Program-made: the position numbers and the translations under genes
Assembly (NCBI RefSeq): GCF_023718305.1
Contig: NZ_QEYO01000006.1
Coordinates: 62,001-126,000 of the forward strand
Source of the DNA: Gramella sp. AN32
GTDB lineage: Bacteria; Bacteroidota; Bacteroidia; Flavobacteriales; Flavobacteriaceae
Direction: 5' to 3'
DNA length: 64,000 bases
Shown here: piece by piece, positions 17,018 to 25,790 of the stretch
How positions within the stretch are numbered: the first letter of the stretch is position 1
Layout: each line of letters opens with the position of its first letter
Notes under the pieces: generated by a model
Seen by the model: only the letters and a program-made list of their open reading frames with translations
What the model was told of the DNA's origin: nothing
Databases searched by the model: none

Positions 17018-17123
17018 TTTAATTTGAAAATTTGAAAATGCATCAATTTGTAAATTATTTTTACACTCATTTCTTAATACCCATTTCTTAATACTCATAT
17101 CTAATATCTCAATACTAGTTGAA
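17018..17123. repeat. Low-complexity spacer with short direct repeats
   Basis: The gap between efp and the lpxD paralogue is built from short words: TTTGAAAA twice (17023-17030, 17031-17038), ATTTCTTAATAC twice with a 14-base period (17069-17080, 17083-17094), and then related TCATATCTAATATCTCAATAC. No gene or terminator is seen. Confidence 0.6.
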
Positions 17124-18077
17124 ATGAAATTTCCCCGCAGATATTCTTTAAAAGAAATAGCAGCTTTAATTCAGTGTGAATATCTGGGCGATGATGATTT
17201 TCCGGTAATGGGCATGAACGAAATTCATGTGGTCACCCCCGGGGATATTGTTTTTGTAGATCATCCAAAATATTACGACAAAGCATTAAAAAGTGATGCT
17301 AGCATAGTTCTGATCAACAAGGAGGTTGAATGTCCCGTGGGAAAAGCATTGTTGATTTCAGAAGACCCGTTTACCGATTTCAATAAACTTACACTTCATT
17401 TTCAGCCATTTCAACGGAGTGAAAAATTAATATCTGATTCTGCTGAAGTAGGAGCGGGAACGATCTTACAGCCCAATGTTTTTCTAGGCAATGAGGTCAA
17501 AATTGGTAAAAATTGCCTTATTCATGCAAATGTTTCTATTGGTGATCGTTGTGAAATAGACGATAACGTAATTATTCATAGTGGCACCGTGCTTGGTGGT
17601 GATGCCTTTTATTATAAAAAAAGACCAGAAGGTTTTGATAAATTGCGATCGGGTGGGAGGGTCGTTATAAAAGATGATGTTGAAATTGGATCAAATTGCA
17701 CCATAGATCGTGGCGTTACCGGTGATACTATAATTGGAAAGGGCTCCAAGCTGGATAACCTAATCCAAATTGGCCACGATACGGTAATTGGCAAAAATTG
17801 CCTTATCGCTTCGCAAACAGGTATTGCCGGCTGCGTAATTGTGGAAAATAACGTTACCATTTGGGGACAGGTTGGGATACGAAGTGACATCACCATTACG
17901 GAAGGAACTGTTTTGATGGCTCAAAGCGGAATTTCAAAAACCACTACTCCCGGAATGTCCTATTGGGGTTCCCCGGCGATGGAAGCAAAAGCAAAATTAA
18001 AAGAGTTGGCTTTTATAAAACAAATCCCGAAATTGATCGATCAATTAAACAAAAAGGATAATGGCTTTAAAAAGTAA
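17124..18077 (+). CDS. LpxD-like acyltransferase paralogue
   Basis: A second hexapeptide-repeat protein of 317 residues with the LpxD layout: a short N-terminal domain (about 1-105) and a beta helix (IGKNCLIHANVSIGDRCEI and following). The His of the catalytic motif is kept (LIQIGHDTVIGKN, His218), so it is probably active. Identity to lpxD is moderate and the N-terminal domain differs, so it may use another UDP-sugar or acyl donor. It is part of the lipid A/efp operon and overlaps the following NTF2-like gene by 17 bases. UDP-3-O-acylglucosamine N-acyltransferase is the family label; exact substrate uncertain. Confidence 0.85.
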   Translation: MKFPRRYSLKEIAALIQCEYLGDDDFPVMGMNEIHVVTPGDIVFVDHPKYYDKALKSDASIVLINKEVECPVGKALLISEDPFTDFNKLTLHFQPFQRSEKLISDSAEVGAGTILQPNVFLGNEVKIGKNCLIHANVSIGDRCEIDDNVIIHSGTVLGGDAFYYKKRPEGFDKLRSGGRVVIKDDVEIGSNCTIDRGVTGDTIIGKGSKLDNLIQIGHDTVIGKNCLIASQTGIAGCVIVENNVTIWGQVGIRSDITITEGTVLMAQSGISKTTTPGMSYWGSPAMEAKAKLKELAFIKQIPKLIDQLNKKDNGFKK

Positions 18078-18456
18078 AGATATCGTTGAGAATTTTTATC
18101 AGTCAAATTTTTATAAGGATAAAGAAGTTTTTAAACAGTATCTACATCCAGAGGCTAAACTTGACTGGTATGGTACAACGGGTCTTCGAAAACTTGATTA
18201 TAACGGCCTTGCTGAAATTCGTGAGGAACTTTCCAAATCCTACGAGTCATTACGTGCTCAAATAGATAAAACAGTAGCCCGTAAAGATGATGTGGCCATT
18301 CATTTCACCTATCACGTAAAAACAATCGAAAATCCAGATGAGGAAATGCCCCTTGCACATTTTATTGCCATTTGGGAACTTAAAGACGGCAAACTCTACA
18401 AAGGAGTTCAAATAAGCCAGCCCGGGGAGGAGATAGAAACCAATCCCGAGGAATAA
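18061..18456 (+). CDS. NTF2/SnoaL-like small protein
   Basis: The 131-residue product looks like a cone-shaped NTF2-fold protein: an N-terminal helix (SKDIVENFYQSNFYKDKEVF), YLHPEAKLDWYG, and strands ending in HFIAIWELKDGKLYKGVQISQ, a typical SnoaL-like closing pattern. Some relatives are enzymes, others bind small ligands; no catalytic set can be assigned. The start overlaps the end of the LpxD paralogue, so the genes are coupled, and a terminator follows at once. A functional link to lipid A synthesis is an inference from position. Confidence 0.8.
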   Translation: MALKSKDIVENFYQSNFYKDKEVFKQYLHPEAKLDWYGTTGLRKLDYNGLAEIREELSKSYESLRAQIDKTVARKDDVAIHFTYHVKTIENPDEEMPLAHFIAIWELKDGKLYKGVQISQPGEEIETNPEE

Positions 18457-18461
18457 ATTTT

Positions 18462-18485
18462 GGCCTGAAACAGGCCTTTTTTTAT
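18462..18485 (+). terminator. Terminator of the lpx operon
   Basis: Stem GGCCTG/CAGGCC (18462-18467, 18471-18476) with a three-base loop and eight following T residues, six bases after the NTF2-like stop. Confidence 0.85.
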
Positions 18486-18495
18486 ATTATTTCAT

Positions 18496-18536
18496 TCTAC
18501 GTTTGTAGAATCAATATTTTATTCTACATTTGTAGA
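18496..18536 (+). promoter_or_regulatory. Two tandem BlaI-type operators
   Basis: TCTACGTTTGTAGA (18496-18509) and TCTACATTTGTAGA (18523-18536) are dyads with TCTACA/TGTAGA arms; the first has one mismatch. They are 27 bases apart and contain the TACA-x2-TGTA core used by BlaI/MecI repressors. The second ends 15 bases before the blaI-like ATG, so autorepression is expected. Confidence 0.75.
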
Positions 18537-18551
18537 GTTAAATTGTCAATT

Positions 18552-18917
18552 ATGGAACTTACCAATGCCGAGGAAGAATTAATGCAGATCATCTGGAAAA
18601 AGGAGAAAGCCTTTATCAACGATCTGGTAGATGCATATTCTGAGCCTAAACCTGCCATTACAACCATTGCCACCTTATTAAAAAGAATGCAGGATAAAAA
18701 TTTTGTAGGTTATGTACAGATGGGACGGTCGCGGGAATATTTTGCAAAAGTGACCAAGAAGTCCTATTTCAGCAAACATATGAACGGACTCATTAAAAGT
18801 TTTTTCAATAATTCAACTTCCCAGTTCGCTTCATTTTTTACCCAGGAAACCAACATGTCTGAAGCTGAATTAAAGGAACTTAGAAATTTGATCGACGAGA
18901 AAATTAAAGAAAAATAA
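18552..18917 (+). CDS. BlaI/MecI-family transcriptional repressor
   Basis: The 121-residue protein is a winged-helix repressor of the BlaI/MecI/CopY type: MELTNAEEELMQIIWKKEKAF opens the domain, KPAITTIATLLKRMQDKNFV is the recognition helix with wing, and the C-terminal half is the dimerisation part with the segment usually cut on induction (STSQFASFFTQE). The start is ATG 18552 and not the in-frame TTG at 18543. It is encoded one base before the membrane metallopeptidase gene, and two matching operators lie upstream, so it is the regulator of this pair. Typical signals are cell-wall stress or beta-lactams; here the ligand is unknown. Confidence 0.92.
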   Translation: MELTNAEEELMQIIWKKEKAFINDLVDAYSEPKPAITTIATLLKRMQDKNFVGYVQMGRSREYFAKVTKKSYFSKHMNGLIKSFFNNSTSQFASFFTQETNMSEAELKELRNLIDEKIKEK

Positions 18918-18918
18918 G

Positions 18919-20847
18919 ATGTTGGAGTATATTTTAAAATCGGGATTATGCCTGCTGGTGCTTTTCAGCTTCTATAAACTATTTATGGAAGGTGAGACAT
19001 TCCATAGCATCAAAAGAATTTATTTACTCCTGGCTCTGGCCATTTCTTTAATGCTTCCCCTAATCACCATCAGCTATAATATAGAAATTCCTACGGAAGA
19101 AATTGGGGAAACGATTGTTTTAAAAGGCGTTAAGTCAGCAACTGAAGTTTCGGAAAGGGCTTCATGGAAAGAACTACTACCAGGAATATTATTAGGTATT
19201 TATTTTATAGGTTTTTCAATATTTGCCTTCAGGTTTTATAAAAATTTAAAAGATTTAATTTCGGAAGCAAATAAGAACGATCAGCTTAAGGACCTGCCTT
19301 ATATTTATGTATTGCTAGGTAGAAAATTAGATCCTCATTCCTTTTTTCAATACATTTTTCTGAATAAAGAAGAATTCAGAAACGATAAAATTTCCAGTGC
19401 AGTGATGGAGCATGAAAAAGCGCATGTAGATCAGAAGCATTCGCTGGACCTGTTTTTCCTGGAATTAATTCATATTGTATTCTGGTTCAACCCGGTTTTT
19501 ATTTTCATCAAAAAATCGGTAAAACTGAATCACGAGTTCCTGGCAGATCATCGGGTTTTACAAAAGGCTTATTGTCCGCTGCAATATTCAAACATTTTAT
19601 TTCAATACAGTTCGGGGCATCATCACAATGCATTATCGAGCCCTATCAATCATTCATTAATCAAAAAACGAATTATTATGATCACAAAAAGTTTTTCGCT
19701 TAGGCGATTGTTCTTAAAATCATTCCTTTTCCTGCCGGTGCTGGGAGTATGTGTGTATCTCTTCAATGAAGAAATTGTTGCTAAACCAGTACCTACAAAT
19801 GCTGAAACCATTACAAGTGTTTCAGGGAATATTCAGGAACAGGTACGTACAATTAAAATTAAAGTAGAGGGTGAAAAAATTCAGCTAAATACTAAATTGG
19901 TAAGTCTGGAGAATTTTTCAGAAGCACTGAATAAGATCACCCGTAACTGGTCCCAGGAAGATATGAAATCTCCCTGGTTTGAGATCGATTTTGAGAATTC
20001 TACAACCGAATTTATTCAGAAACTAAACAAAGAATATCGAAAATCGAAGCTTTCTAAAATTTCTGACACCGAATTTTTGGCACCAAGTCCGGTAGTTCCG
20101 AGTGGAACTCCGCCACCGCCACCGCCACCACCCGTGCAAGGAAGAAATGGAAGTGTGCCACTACCTCCGGCAGCTGCACCACATTTAGACCAGGATACGC
20201 AAAGAGAAAATCTGTTCAGCATTAAAATAATAGGAACAAGTCTTCAGGTAAACGGAAAGGAGATCAAACCGAAAGACTTTAGTGAAACCCTGGATAAACT
20301 TTCAGAAGATAAAACAGATGAGGAATTGAAGAATTACAATTTCCGGATGCATATTTCAGATCCTGCGCCTGGATTCATGGAAAAACTGAATCATGAATTT
20401 AAAAAATCCCGTATGTCTAAAATTACGGGTCATGAAATCCTACCACCACCACCACCAGCACCACCAATGGAAGGTACTATGCCGCCACTACCATCTCCAG
20501 CACCAAATACCTATATGGAGGATAGCACCAGAATTCATCACGATAAAATGAAATTAGTTCATGAGAGTATTCAGAATGAGTTGCAGAGAATGGAAAAAAT
20601 ACAATTGAATTATTTAAAGGATTCAGATCTTAGTAAGGAGGAATTGGAAAAAAAGAGAAGAGAGATCGCTTTAGAATCAGAAAGGATACAATTGAGAATG
20701 GAAGAATCTCAAAAAAGAGAGGAAGAACGGGAGTTAATTATGGCTAAAAGACTGGAAGCACACGAGAAAATGATCCAGGACAGGAAGCTTTTAATATTAG
20801 AACGTCTGGAAAAATATAAAAAATCGAAAAAAGATTCTATTAAATAA
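18919..20847 (+). CDS. BlaR1-like M56 membrane metallopeptidase with duplicated C-terminal domain
   Basis: A 642-residue signal transducer. The N-terminal part (1-270) has four membrane helices and an M56 zinc site: HEKAH at 165-169 and a downstream NHEFLAD (Glu206). On sensing it should cut the BlaI-like repressor. There is no penicillin-binding sensor domain. Instead the outer part holds two related ~80-residue units (about 308-392 and 434-513; each with IKI, F-x-E/L-x-K, F-x2-KLN-x-E-[YF]-[RK]-KS and SKI) separated by proline-rich linkers (eight prolines in a row, then PPPPPAPP), and a long charged coiled coil (about 540-642). The sensor input is therefore novel or at least unknown to me. 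Confidence 0.88.
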   Translation: MLEYILKSGLCLLVLFSFYKLFMEGETFHSIKRIYLLLALAISLMLPLITISYNIEIPTEEIGETIVLKGVKSATEVSERASWKELLPGILLGIYFIGFSIFAFRFYKNLKDLISEANKNDQLKDLPYIYVLLGRKLDPHSFFQYIFLNKEEFRNDKISSAVMEHEKAHVDQKHSLDLFFLELIHIVFWFNPVFIFIKKSVKLNHEFLADHRVLQKAYCPLQYSNILFQYSSGHHHNALSSPINHSLIKKRIIMITKSFSLRRLFLKSFLFLPVLGVCVYLFNEEIVAKPVPTNAETITSVSGNIQEQVRTIKIKVEGEKIQLNTKLVSLENFSEALNKITRNWSQEDMKSPWFEIDFENSTTEFIQKLNKEYRKSKLSKISDTEFLAPSPVVPSGTPPPPPPPPVQGRNGSVPLPPAAAPHLDQDTQRENLFSIKIIGTSLQVNGKEIKPKDFSETLDKLSEDKTDEELKNYNFRMHISDPAPGFMEKLNHEFKKSRMSKITGHEILPPPPPAPPMEGTMPPLPSPAPNTYMEDSTRIHHDKMKLVHESIQNELQRMEKIQLNYLKDSDLSKEELEKKRREIALESERIQLRMEESQKREEERELIMAKRLEAHEKMIQDRKLLILERLEKYKKSKKDSIK

Positions 20848-20850
20848 GAA

Positions 20851-20876
20851 AAGCCCCAATCTTTGGGGCTTTTTTA
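20851..20876 (+). terminator. Terminator after the BlaR1-like gene
   Basis: AAGCCCCAA/TTGGGGCTT (20851-20859 with 20863-20871), three-base loop, followed by T residues. It also lies just beyond the stop of the minus-strand small gene at 20890. Confidence 0.85.
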
Positions 20877-20889
20877 AATATCACATTCT

Positions 20890-21036
20890 TTACATATAAA
20901 TAGCTACATAAGCAATAGCCATTACTCCAATAAAGATTAAAGCCGCACGCCTAATTTCATCCACTGTTTTTTCCGGACTTAAAAGTTTTACGATTCGTTG
21001 CGTTTTAAAGGGAGCATCCTTAGTACGGAATTCCAT
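20890..21036 (-). CDS. Small single-pass membrane protein (48 aa)
   Basis: ATG 21036 opens a 48-residue frame on the minus strand: a basic soluble N-terminal half (MEFRTKDAPFKTQRIVKLLS, then PEKTVDEIRR) and one C-terminal membrane helix (AALIFIGVMAIAYVAIYM) ending at the stop. This is the layout of a tail-anchored small membrane protein. It fills most of the otherwise empty 485-base gap before sucD and ends facing the bidirectional terminator at 20851-20876. Function unknown. The composition and clean helix make it more likely real than chance. Confidence 0.6.
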   Translation of the reverse strand: MEFRTKDAPFKTQRIVKLLSPEKTVDEIRRAALIFIGVMAIAYVAIYM

Positions 21037-21300
21037 AATTATTATGATTTGGGATTTGTATGATATAATTTTATAAAAAATATTCGATAATAAATAATGA
21101 AAACCACATAAAATTTATCTTTTATATGACTAGTAACGTGTTTATTGGAAGTTTCAGCGATTAAATATTTATTTATAAAAATTAATTGAAAGAAAAGGTT
21201 TACAAAATATTCTTGTTTTCAAAAAATATGAAATAAGTTTCCCATTTTTGCTCTAGGCCAATTAACGATCAAAACTCTTTAGGTTTTATTATTAAAAACA

Positions 21301-21308
21301 TACTTTTG
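21301..21308 (+). promoter_or_regulatory. Promoter -7 element before sucD
   Basis: TACTTTTG matches TAnnTTTG 25 bases before the sucD ATG. The 260 bases upstream (21037-21300) are AT-rich with no gene. Confidence 0.5.
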
Positions 21309-21332
21309 TAAACCAAAATTCAAAAGACATTT

Positions 21333-22208
21333 ATGAGCGTTTTAGTCAATAAAGATTCTAAAGTAATTGTTCAGGGTTTTACCGGTAGTGAAGGTACTTT
21401 CCACGCCGGCCAGATGATCGAGTACGGAACAAATGTAGTTGGTGGGGTGACTCCAGGAAAAGGCGGACAAAAGCATTTGGATAAACCTGTTTTTAATACA
21501 GTTTCTGAAGCTGTAGAAAAAGTTGGAGCAGATGTTTCCATTATTTTCGTACCACCGGCATTTGCTGCCGATGCAATTATGGAAGCTGCCGATGCGGGAA
21601 TTAAAGTGATCATTACCATTACCGAAGGTATTCCCATAGCCGATATGGTGAAAGCCTCACATTATATAAAAGATCGTGATTGTAGATTAATTGGGCCTAA
21701 TTGTCCTGGGGTTATAACTCCTGGCGAAGCAAAGGTTGGAATTATGCCAGGTTTTGTTTTCAAAAAAGGTAAAGTTGGGATCGTTTCAAAATCCGGGACC
21801 TTAACCTATGAAGCGGCAGATCAGGTTGTAAAACAAGGTCTTGGAATTACTACGGCTATTGGTATTGGTGGAGATCCAATTATTGGAACTACTACTAAAG
21901 AAGCTGTGGAGCTTTTAATGAATGACGATGAAACTGAAGTGATTGTCATGATTGGCGAAATTGGCGGACAGTTAGAAGCCGATGCTGCACAATGGATCAA
22001 AGCAGATGGAAATAGAAAACCAGTTGTTGGATTTATCGCGGGCGAAACTGCTCCGGCAGGTAGAACGATGGGACATGCTGGTGCGATCGTTGGAGGAAGT
22101 GAAGATACTGCTCAGGCTAAAAAGAAAATTTTAAGGGAGAATGGAATTCATGTAGTAGATTCTCCTGCGGAAATAGGATTAAAAGTAGCCGAGGTTCTAA
22201 AAGGCTAA
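21333..22208 (+). CDS. sucD: Succinyl-CoA ligase (ADP-forming), alpha subunit
   Basis: SucD with SucC makes succinate and ATP from succinyl-CoA in the TCA cycle. The 291-residue chain has the CoA-binding N-terminal domain ([21 protein letters not shown]), [13 protein letters not shown], and the phosphohistidine loop [12 protein letters not shown] with His near 247. Length is standard. sucC is not in this window; in this lineage the two genes are often apart. It ends with its own terminator and is followed by the MntA/HepT pair. Confidence 0.96.
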   Translation: MSVLVNKDSKVIVQGFTGSEGTFHAGQMIEYGTNVVGGVTPGKGGQKHLDKPVFNTVSEAVEKVGADVSIIFVPPAFAADAIMEAADAGIKVIITITEGIPIADMVKASHYIKDRDCRLIGPNCPGVITPGEAKVGIMPGFVFKKGKVGIVSKSGTLTYEAADQVVKQGLGITTAIGIGGDPIIGTTTKEAVELLMNDDETEVIVMIGEIGGQLEADAAQWIKADGNRKPVVGFIAGETAPAGRTMGHAGAIVGGSEDTAQAKKKILRENGIHVVDSPAEIGLKVAEVLKG

Positions 22209-22228
22209 TTTCATTAATAAATAAATTT

Positions 22229-22266
22229 AATCCTTCTGGAATAACATATTTCAGAAGGATTTTTTA
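22229..22266 (+). terminator. Terminator after sucD
   Basis: AATCCTTCTG/CAGAAGGATT (22229-22238, 22252-22261), 13-base loop, followed by a T run. Confidence 0.8.
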
Positions 22267-22344
22267 TGCTTATTATTTTCAGCTTAGAGAAACCCATGTT
22301 TCGTCCACCCTTCAAAATTATTATAAAAATGCTTATTTTTGAAT

Positions 22345-22635
22345 ATGAAAAGTCTCCAAGAAATTCGATTGAAGCTTGCAGAACACAAAGCACCGCTTTT
22401 TGCAAAATACCCTATTAAAAAACTGTCAATTTTCGGTTCTTTCAGCCAGAAGAACCATGAAATCAAAAACGATTTAGATTTATTGGTCGAGTTTAATGAA
22501 CCAATTGGTATTCAATTTATAGATTTGGCAGAAGAATTAGAAAATCTAATAGATTACAAAGTAGATCTTGTTTCTAGAAATGGACTAAAAGAACAATATT
22601 ATGAAGCCATAAAATCTGATCTAATAGATGTCTAA
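22345..22635 (+). CDS. mntA: MntA-type minimal nucleotidyltransferase antitoxin
   Basis: The 96-residue protein has the minimal nucleotidyltransferase signature GS-x10-D-x-D: Gly31-Ser32, then Asp43 and Asp45 in NDLDLLVEF. In MntA/HepT modules this enzyme blocks the toxin by AMPylating a Tyr in it. ATG 22345 is preferred over the in-frame TTG 22339. The gene overlaps hepT by eight bases, as usual. It sits between sucD and fabG, so this module was probably inserted there. Confidence 0.88.
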   Translation: MKSLQEIRLKLAEHKAPLFAKYPIKKLSIFGSFSQKNHEIKNDLDLLVEFNEPIGIQFIDLAEELENLIDYKVDLVSRNGLKEQYYEAIKSDLIDV

Positions 22636-22966
22636 GCGTAACGATATGCTTCTAATTAATGATATTCTTGAAGGGATTCTCAAAATTTTCAGATATACAA
22701 AAGACATGGACTTTAAGGCATATATGAAAGATGAAAAAACCATAGATGCCGTAAATAGAAATTTTGAAATTATTGGAGAAGCTGCTAATAGGCTTTCAAA
22801 AATTTTTATAAAGGAAAATTCAAATATTCCATGGGTTCGCATCCGTGGTTTTAGGAATAGAATTGTACACGAATACTTTGGGGTGGATAATGAAATAATA
22901 TGGTCAATTATCAAAAATGACCTTAATCCCCTATACCATAATTTAAAGAATTTGAAATCCAATTAG
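22628..22966 (+). CDS. hepT: HepT-type HEPN toxin
   Basis: A 112-residue all-helical HEPN protein, the RNase toxin partner of MntA. The R-x4-H-x-Y motif is intact: Arg76-NRIV-His81-E-Tyr83 in RNRIVHEYFG. Arg and His form the RNase site and Tyr83 is the predicted AMPylation target. Other family marks are FEIIGEAANRL in the middle helix. It ends 14 bases before fabG without a visible terminator, so read-through into fabG is possible. Confidence 0.88.
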   Translation: MSKRNDMLLINDILEGILKIFRYTKDMDFKAYMKDEKTIDAVNRNFEIIGEAANRLSKIFIKENSNIPWVRIRGFRNRIVHEYFGVDNEIIWSIIKNDLNPLYHNLKNLKSN

Positions 22967-22980
22967 ATAAAGAAATTAAC

Positions 22981-23727
22981 ATGAAATTATTAGAAGGTAA
23001 AAACGCGATCATCACAGGTGGAAGTAGGGGAATTGGAAAAGGAATAGCCCAGGTATTTGCCAAACATGGTGCGAACGTAGCTTTTACATATAATTCTTCT
23101 GCTCAGTCTGCAGAAGATCTGGCTAAAGAATTATCAGAATCTGGAATTAAAGCGGTTGCCTATCAATCTAATGCTGCCAGCTTTGAAGAATCTCAGAAAC
23201 TGGTAGATCAGGTACTGGAAGAATTTGGTTCCATAGATATTCTGGTAAATAACGCCGGGATCACTAAAGACAATCTTTTAATGCGTATGAGTGAAGACGA
23301 TTTTGATAAGGTGATTGAAGTGAACCTAAAATCTATTTTCAATATGACCAAGGCGATTCAACGTACTTTCTTAAAGCAAAGAAGTGGGAGTATCATTAAT
23401 ATGAGTTCTGTGGTTGGAGTGACCGGAAATGCCGGCCAGGCGAATTATGCCGCTTCCAAAGCAGGAATCATTGGATTTTCGAAATCGATGGCTCAGGAAC
23501 TAGGCTCAAGAAATATTAGGACTAATGTGGTGGCACCCGGTTTTATCGAAACCGAAATGACCGCGAAACTGGATGAAAAAACGGTTCAGGGTTGGAGGGA
23601 TGCAATTCCTTTAAAACGTGGCGGTTCACCTGAAGATATTGCCAATGCCTGCGTATATTTGGGAAGCGATCTCAGTTCCTATGTAACCGGCCAGGTTTTA
23701 CACATCGATGGTGGAATGCACACATAA
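22981..23727 (+). CDS. fabG: 3-oxoacyl-[acyl-carrier-protein] reductase
   Basis: NADPH-dependent reductase of fatty acid elongation. The 248-residue short-chain dehydrogenase has the cofactor motif TGGSRGIG (12-19), NNAGITKD, and the active-site Ser143-Tyr156-Lys160 set in NMSSVVG and NYAASKAG; the C-terminal LHIDGGMHT is typical of FabG. Length and motifs match E. coli FabG closely. It starts a group with the VWA-type protein and SPFH protein (gaps of 21 and 14 bases). Confidence 0.95.
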   Translation: MKLLEGKNAIITGGSRGIGKGIAQVFAKHGANVAFTYNSSAQSAEDLAKELSESGIKAVAYQSNAASFEESQKLVDQVLEEFGSIDILVNNAGITKDNLLMRMSEDDFDKVIEVNLKSIFNMTKAIQRTFLKQRSGSIINMSSVVGVTGNAGQANYAASKAGIIGFSKSMAQELGSRNIRTNVVAPGFIETEMTAKLDEKTVQGWRDAIPLKRGGSPEDIANACVYLGSDLSSYVTGQVLHIDGGMHT

Positions 23728-23748
23728 ACTGGAATAGGGATATCTTCA

Positions 23749-25776
23749 ATGACAATAAGCACAATTTTATTAATAACCCTGGCACTATTCGTAGCACTGG
23801 GGTTCGCTTTTTTTCAATATCTCTACAAATCACGAAGAAAAGGAAGGGATTTTCTGTTTTTTGGCATTAGAGCGGTCATTATATTTATTATGCTGCTATT
23901 ACTTATCAATCCTGAAATAAATAAAATCCAGACTGAACTTGTTAAACCAAAATTATTTCTACTCGCCGATAATTCTAAATCTATTGAATATTTAAAAGCT
24001 TCTGAAAAGCTAGCATCAGATATTGAAAAATTGAAGAATAATGATCTTCTAAAAAAAAGATTTGATGTTGAGCCCTATTTTTTTAGTTCAGAAATAAGGC
24101 TGAAAGATTCTTCAGATTTCAACAATTCTCAATCAAATACATACAACGCCCTTTCCAAAATTGAAGATTTATCTAAAAATAATTCCAGCGCTATAGTATT
24201 GATGACCGATGGAAATCAAAATATTGGTCGTGATTTTAGTTATTATAAATCGAAGGAGAACAATACAATCTTACCTGTTATTTATGGCGATACGACTATT
24301 TACCAAGATTTGGCGATTGAACACATAAATGTAAATCCTTATGCATTTTTAAATAATCGATTTCCTGTGGAAGCTTTTGTAGAGTATCAGGGCAAGGAAT
24401 CTGTAAATGCCACGATGGAAATTAGAAGCGGTAAAACTCTTATCTATTCTGAAAAAATTGGGTTTTCTGAAAATAAAACCTCGGCGATCGTAAACACCAC
24501 GCTCCCGGCAACTTCCATCGGAATTAAGAAGTATGAAGTAAAAATAAGCGGTTTAACTTCTGAAAAAGATATCCTGAACAACACCAAACCATTTTCCATT
24601 GAAGTGATCGATGAGCGAACATCCGTGCTCATTTTAACCGATATTCTTCATCCAGATTTAGGGGCATTTAAAAAATCGATTGAAAGCAATCAGCAAAGAT
24701 CGGCAGAGATAAAAACAATTACTGAAAAATTTCAACTATCATATTATCAATTGATTGTTTTATATCAGGTAAATAAAAAGTTTAATGAAGTAGTTCAGGA
24801 AATTTTAAATTCCAACCTCAATTTTATAATGGTCTCCGGCATAAAAACCGACTGGAATTATTTGAATAGCCTTAATCTAGGTTTTACGAAAAATCCCACT
24901 TTTAGCGCTCAGGAAATCTTTCCCGTTTACAATAAGGGCTTTGCTATTTTTCAGTTTGAAGATATAGGTTTTGAAGATTTTCCACCGCTCGAGGATAAAT
25001 TTGGAAACATAGAGATGACCGGAAATGATTTCAATATGCTCTTGTTTCAAAAAATTCAGGGTTTGCAATTGGACGAACCTTTAATGATGGTTACAAATTC
25101 AAAACCTAAGCGCGGATTTATTTTTGGAGAGAATTTTTGGCGATGGAGGGCAAAGTCCTTCTTAGATCAACAGTCTTTTGCAGCTTTTGATAATTTCTTT
25201 GGAAAGTTTATTCAGAATCTGGCCGCTTCACAAAGAAAAGATCGTTTAACCATCAATGCCAACAATTTTTTCTATGCAAATTCAGAAGTAGTAATCCAGG
25301 CGCAATATTTCGACGAGAATTATCAATTTGATCCAAATGCTAAAATCCAGATTAAAATTATCAATCAGGATTCCGAAGAGGAAATATCCACAGAGATGCT
25401 TTTAAATGGTGATCAGTATGAATTTAGATCTTCGAATTTGGCAGGTGGAAATTATAATTATAATGTTCACGTTGTTGGGGGGAATATTTCAAAATCCGGA
25501 ACTTTTGAAATCGCCTCTTTTGATATAGAAATGCAGCGGAGCAACGCAAATCTTCCAAAAATGCAAAGTTTTGCCTACTTAAATGAAACCCCGCTTTTCT
25601 TTCCTAATCAAATAGATGGTTTGATTAATGAACTTACGCAAAATGATAAGTGGAAGTCTGTTCAGAAAAGCCATCAAATTTCCGTACCTTTGATAGACTG
25701 GTACTGGTTACTATTTCTACTTGTTTTATTTCTTGCCGTAGAATGGTTTTACCGAAAGTACTTAGGTCTAATTTAA
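23749..25776 (+). CDS. Large VWA-like membrane protein of unknown function
   Basis: The 675-residue protein has two N-terminal membrane helices (about 3-25 and 38-57) and one near the C-terminus (about 650-668), with a large region between. The segment after helix two, KPKLFLLADNSKSIEYLKAS, resembles the metal-binding strand of VWA domains (D-x-S-x-S), and SSAIVLMTDGNQNIG resembles the later TDG motif. Beta-rich domains follow. It resembles Bacteroidota proteins related to the BatA family but lacks a clear MoxR partner here. Co-transcription with the SPFH protein is likely. Exact role unknown. Confidence 0.8.
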   Translation: MTISTILLITLALFVALGFAFFQYLYKSRRKGRDFLFFGIRAVIIFIMLLLLINPEINKIQTELVKPKLFLLADNSKSIEYLKASEKLASDIEKLKNNDLLKKRFDVEPYFFSSEIRLKDSSDFNNSQSNTYNALSKIEDLSKNNSSAIVLMTDGNQNIGRDFSYYKSKENNTILPVIYGDTTIYQDLAIEHINVNPYAFLNNRFPVEAFVEYQGKESVNATMEIRSGKTLIYSEKIGFSENKTSAIVNTTLPATSIGIKKYEVKISGLTSEKDILNNTKPFSIEVIDERTSVLILTDILHPDLGAFKKSIESNQQRSAEIKTITEKFQLSYYQLIVLYQVNKKFNEVVQEILNSNLNFIMVSGIKTDWNYLNSLNLGFTKNPTFSAQEIFPVYNKGFAIFQFEDIGFEDFPPLEDKFGNIEMTGNDFNMLLFQKIQGLQLDEPLMMVTNSKPKRGFIFGENFWRWRAKSFLDQQSFAAFDNFFGKFIQNLAASQRKDRLTINANNFFYANSEVVIQAQYFDENYQFDPNAKIQIKIINQDSEEEISTEMLLNGDQYEFRSSNLAGGNYNYNVHVVGGNISKSGTFEIASFDIEMQRSNANLPKMQSFAYLNETPLFFPNQIDGLINELTQNDKWKSVQKSHQISVPLIDWYWLLFLLVLFLAVEWFYRKYLGLI

Positions 25777-25790
25777 ATTCAATTTTATAT

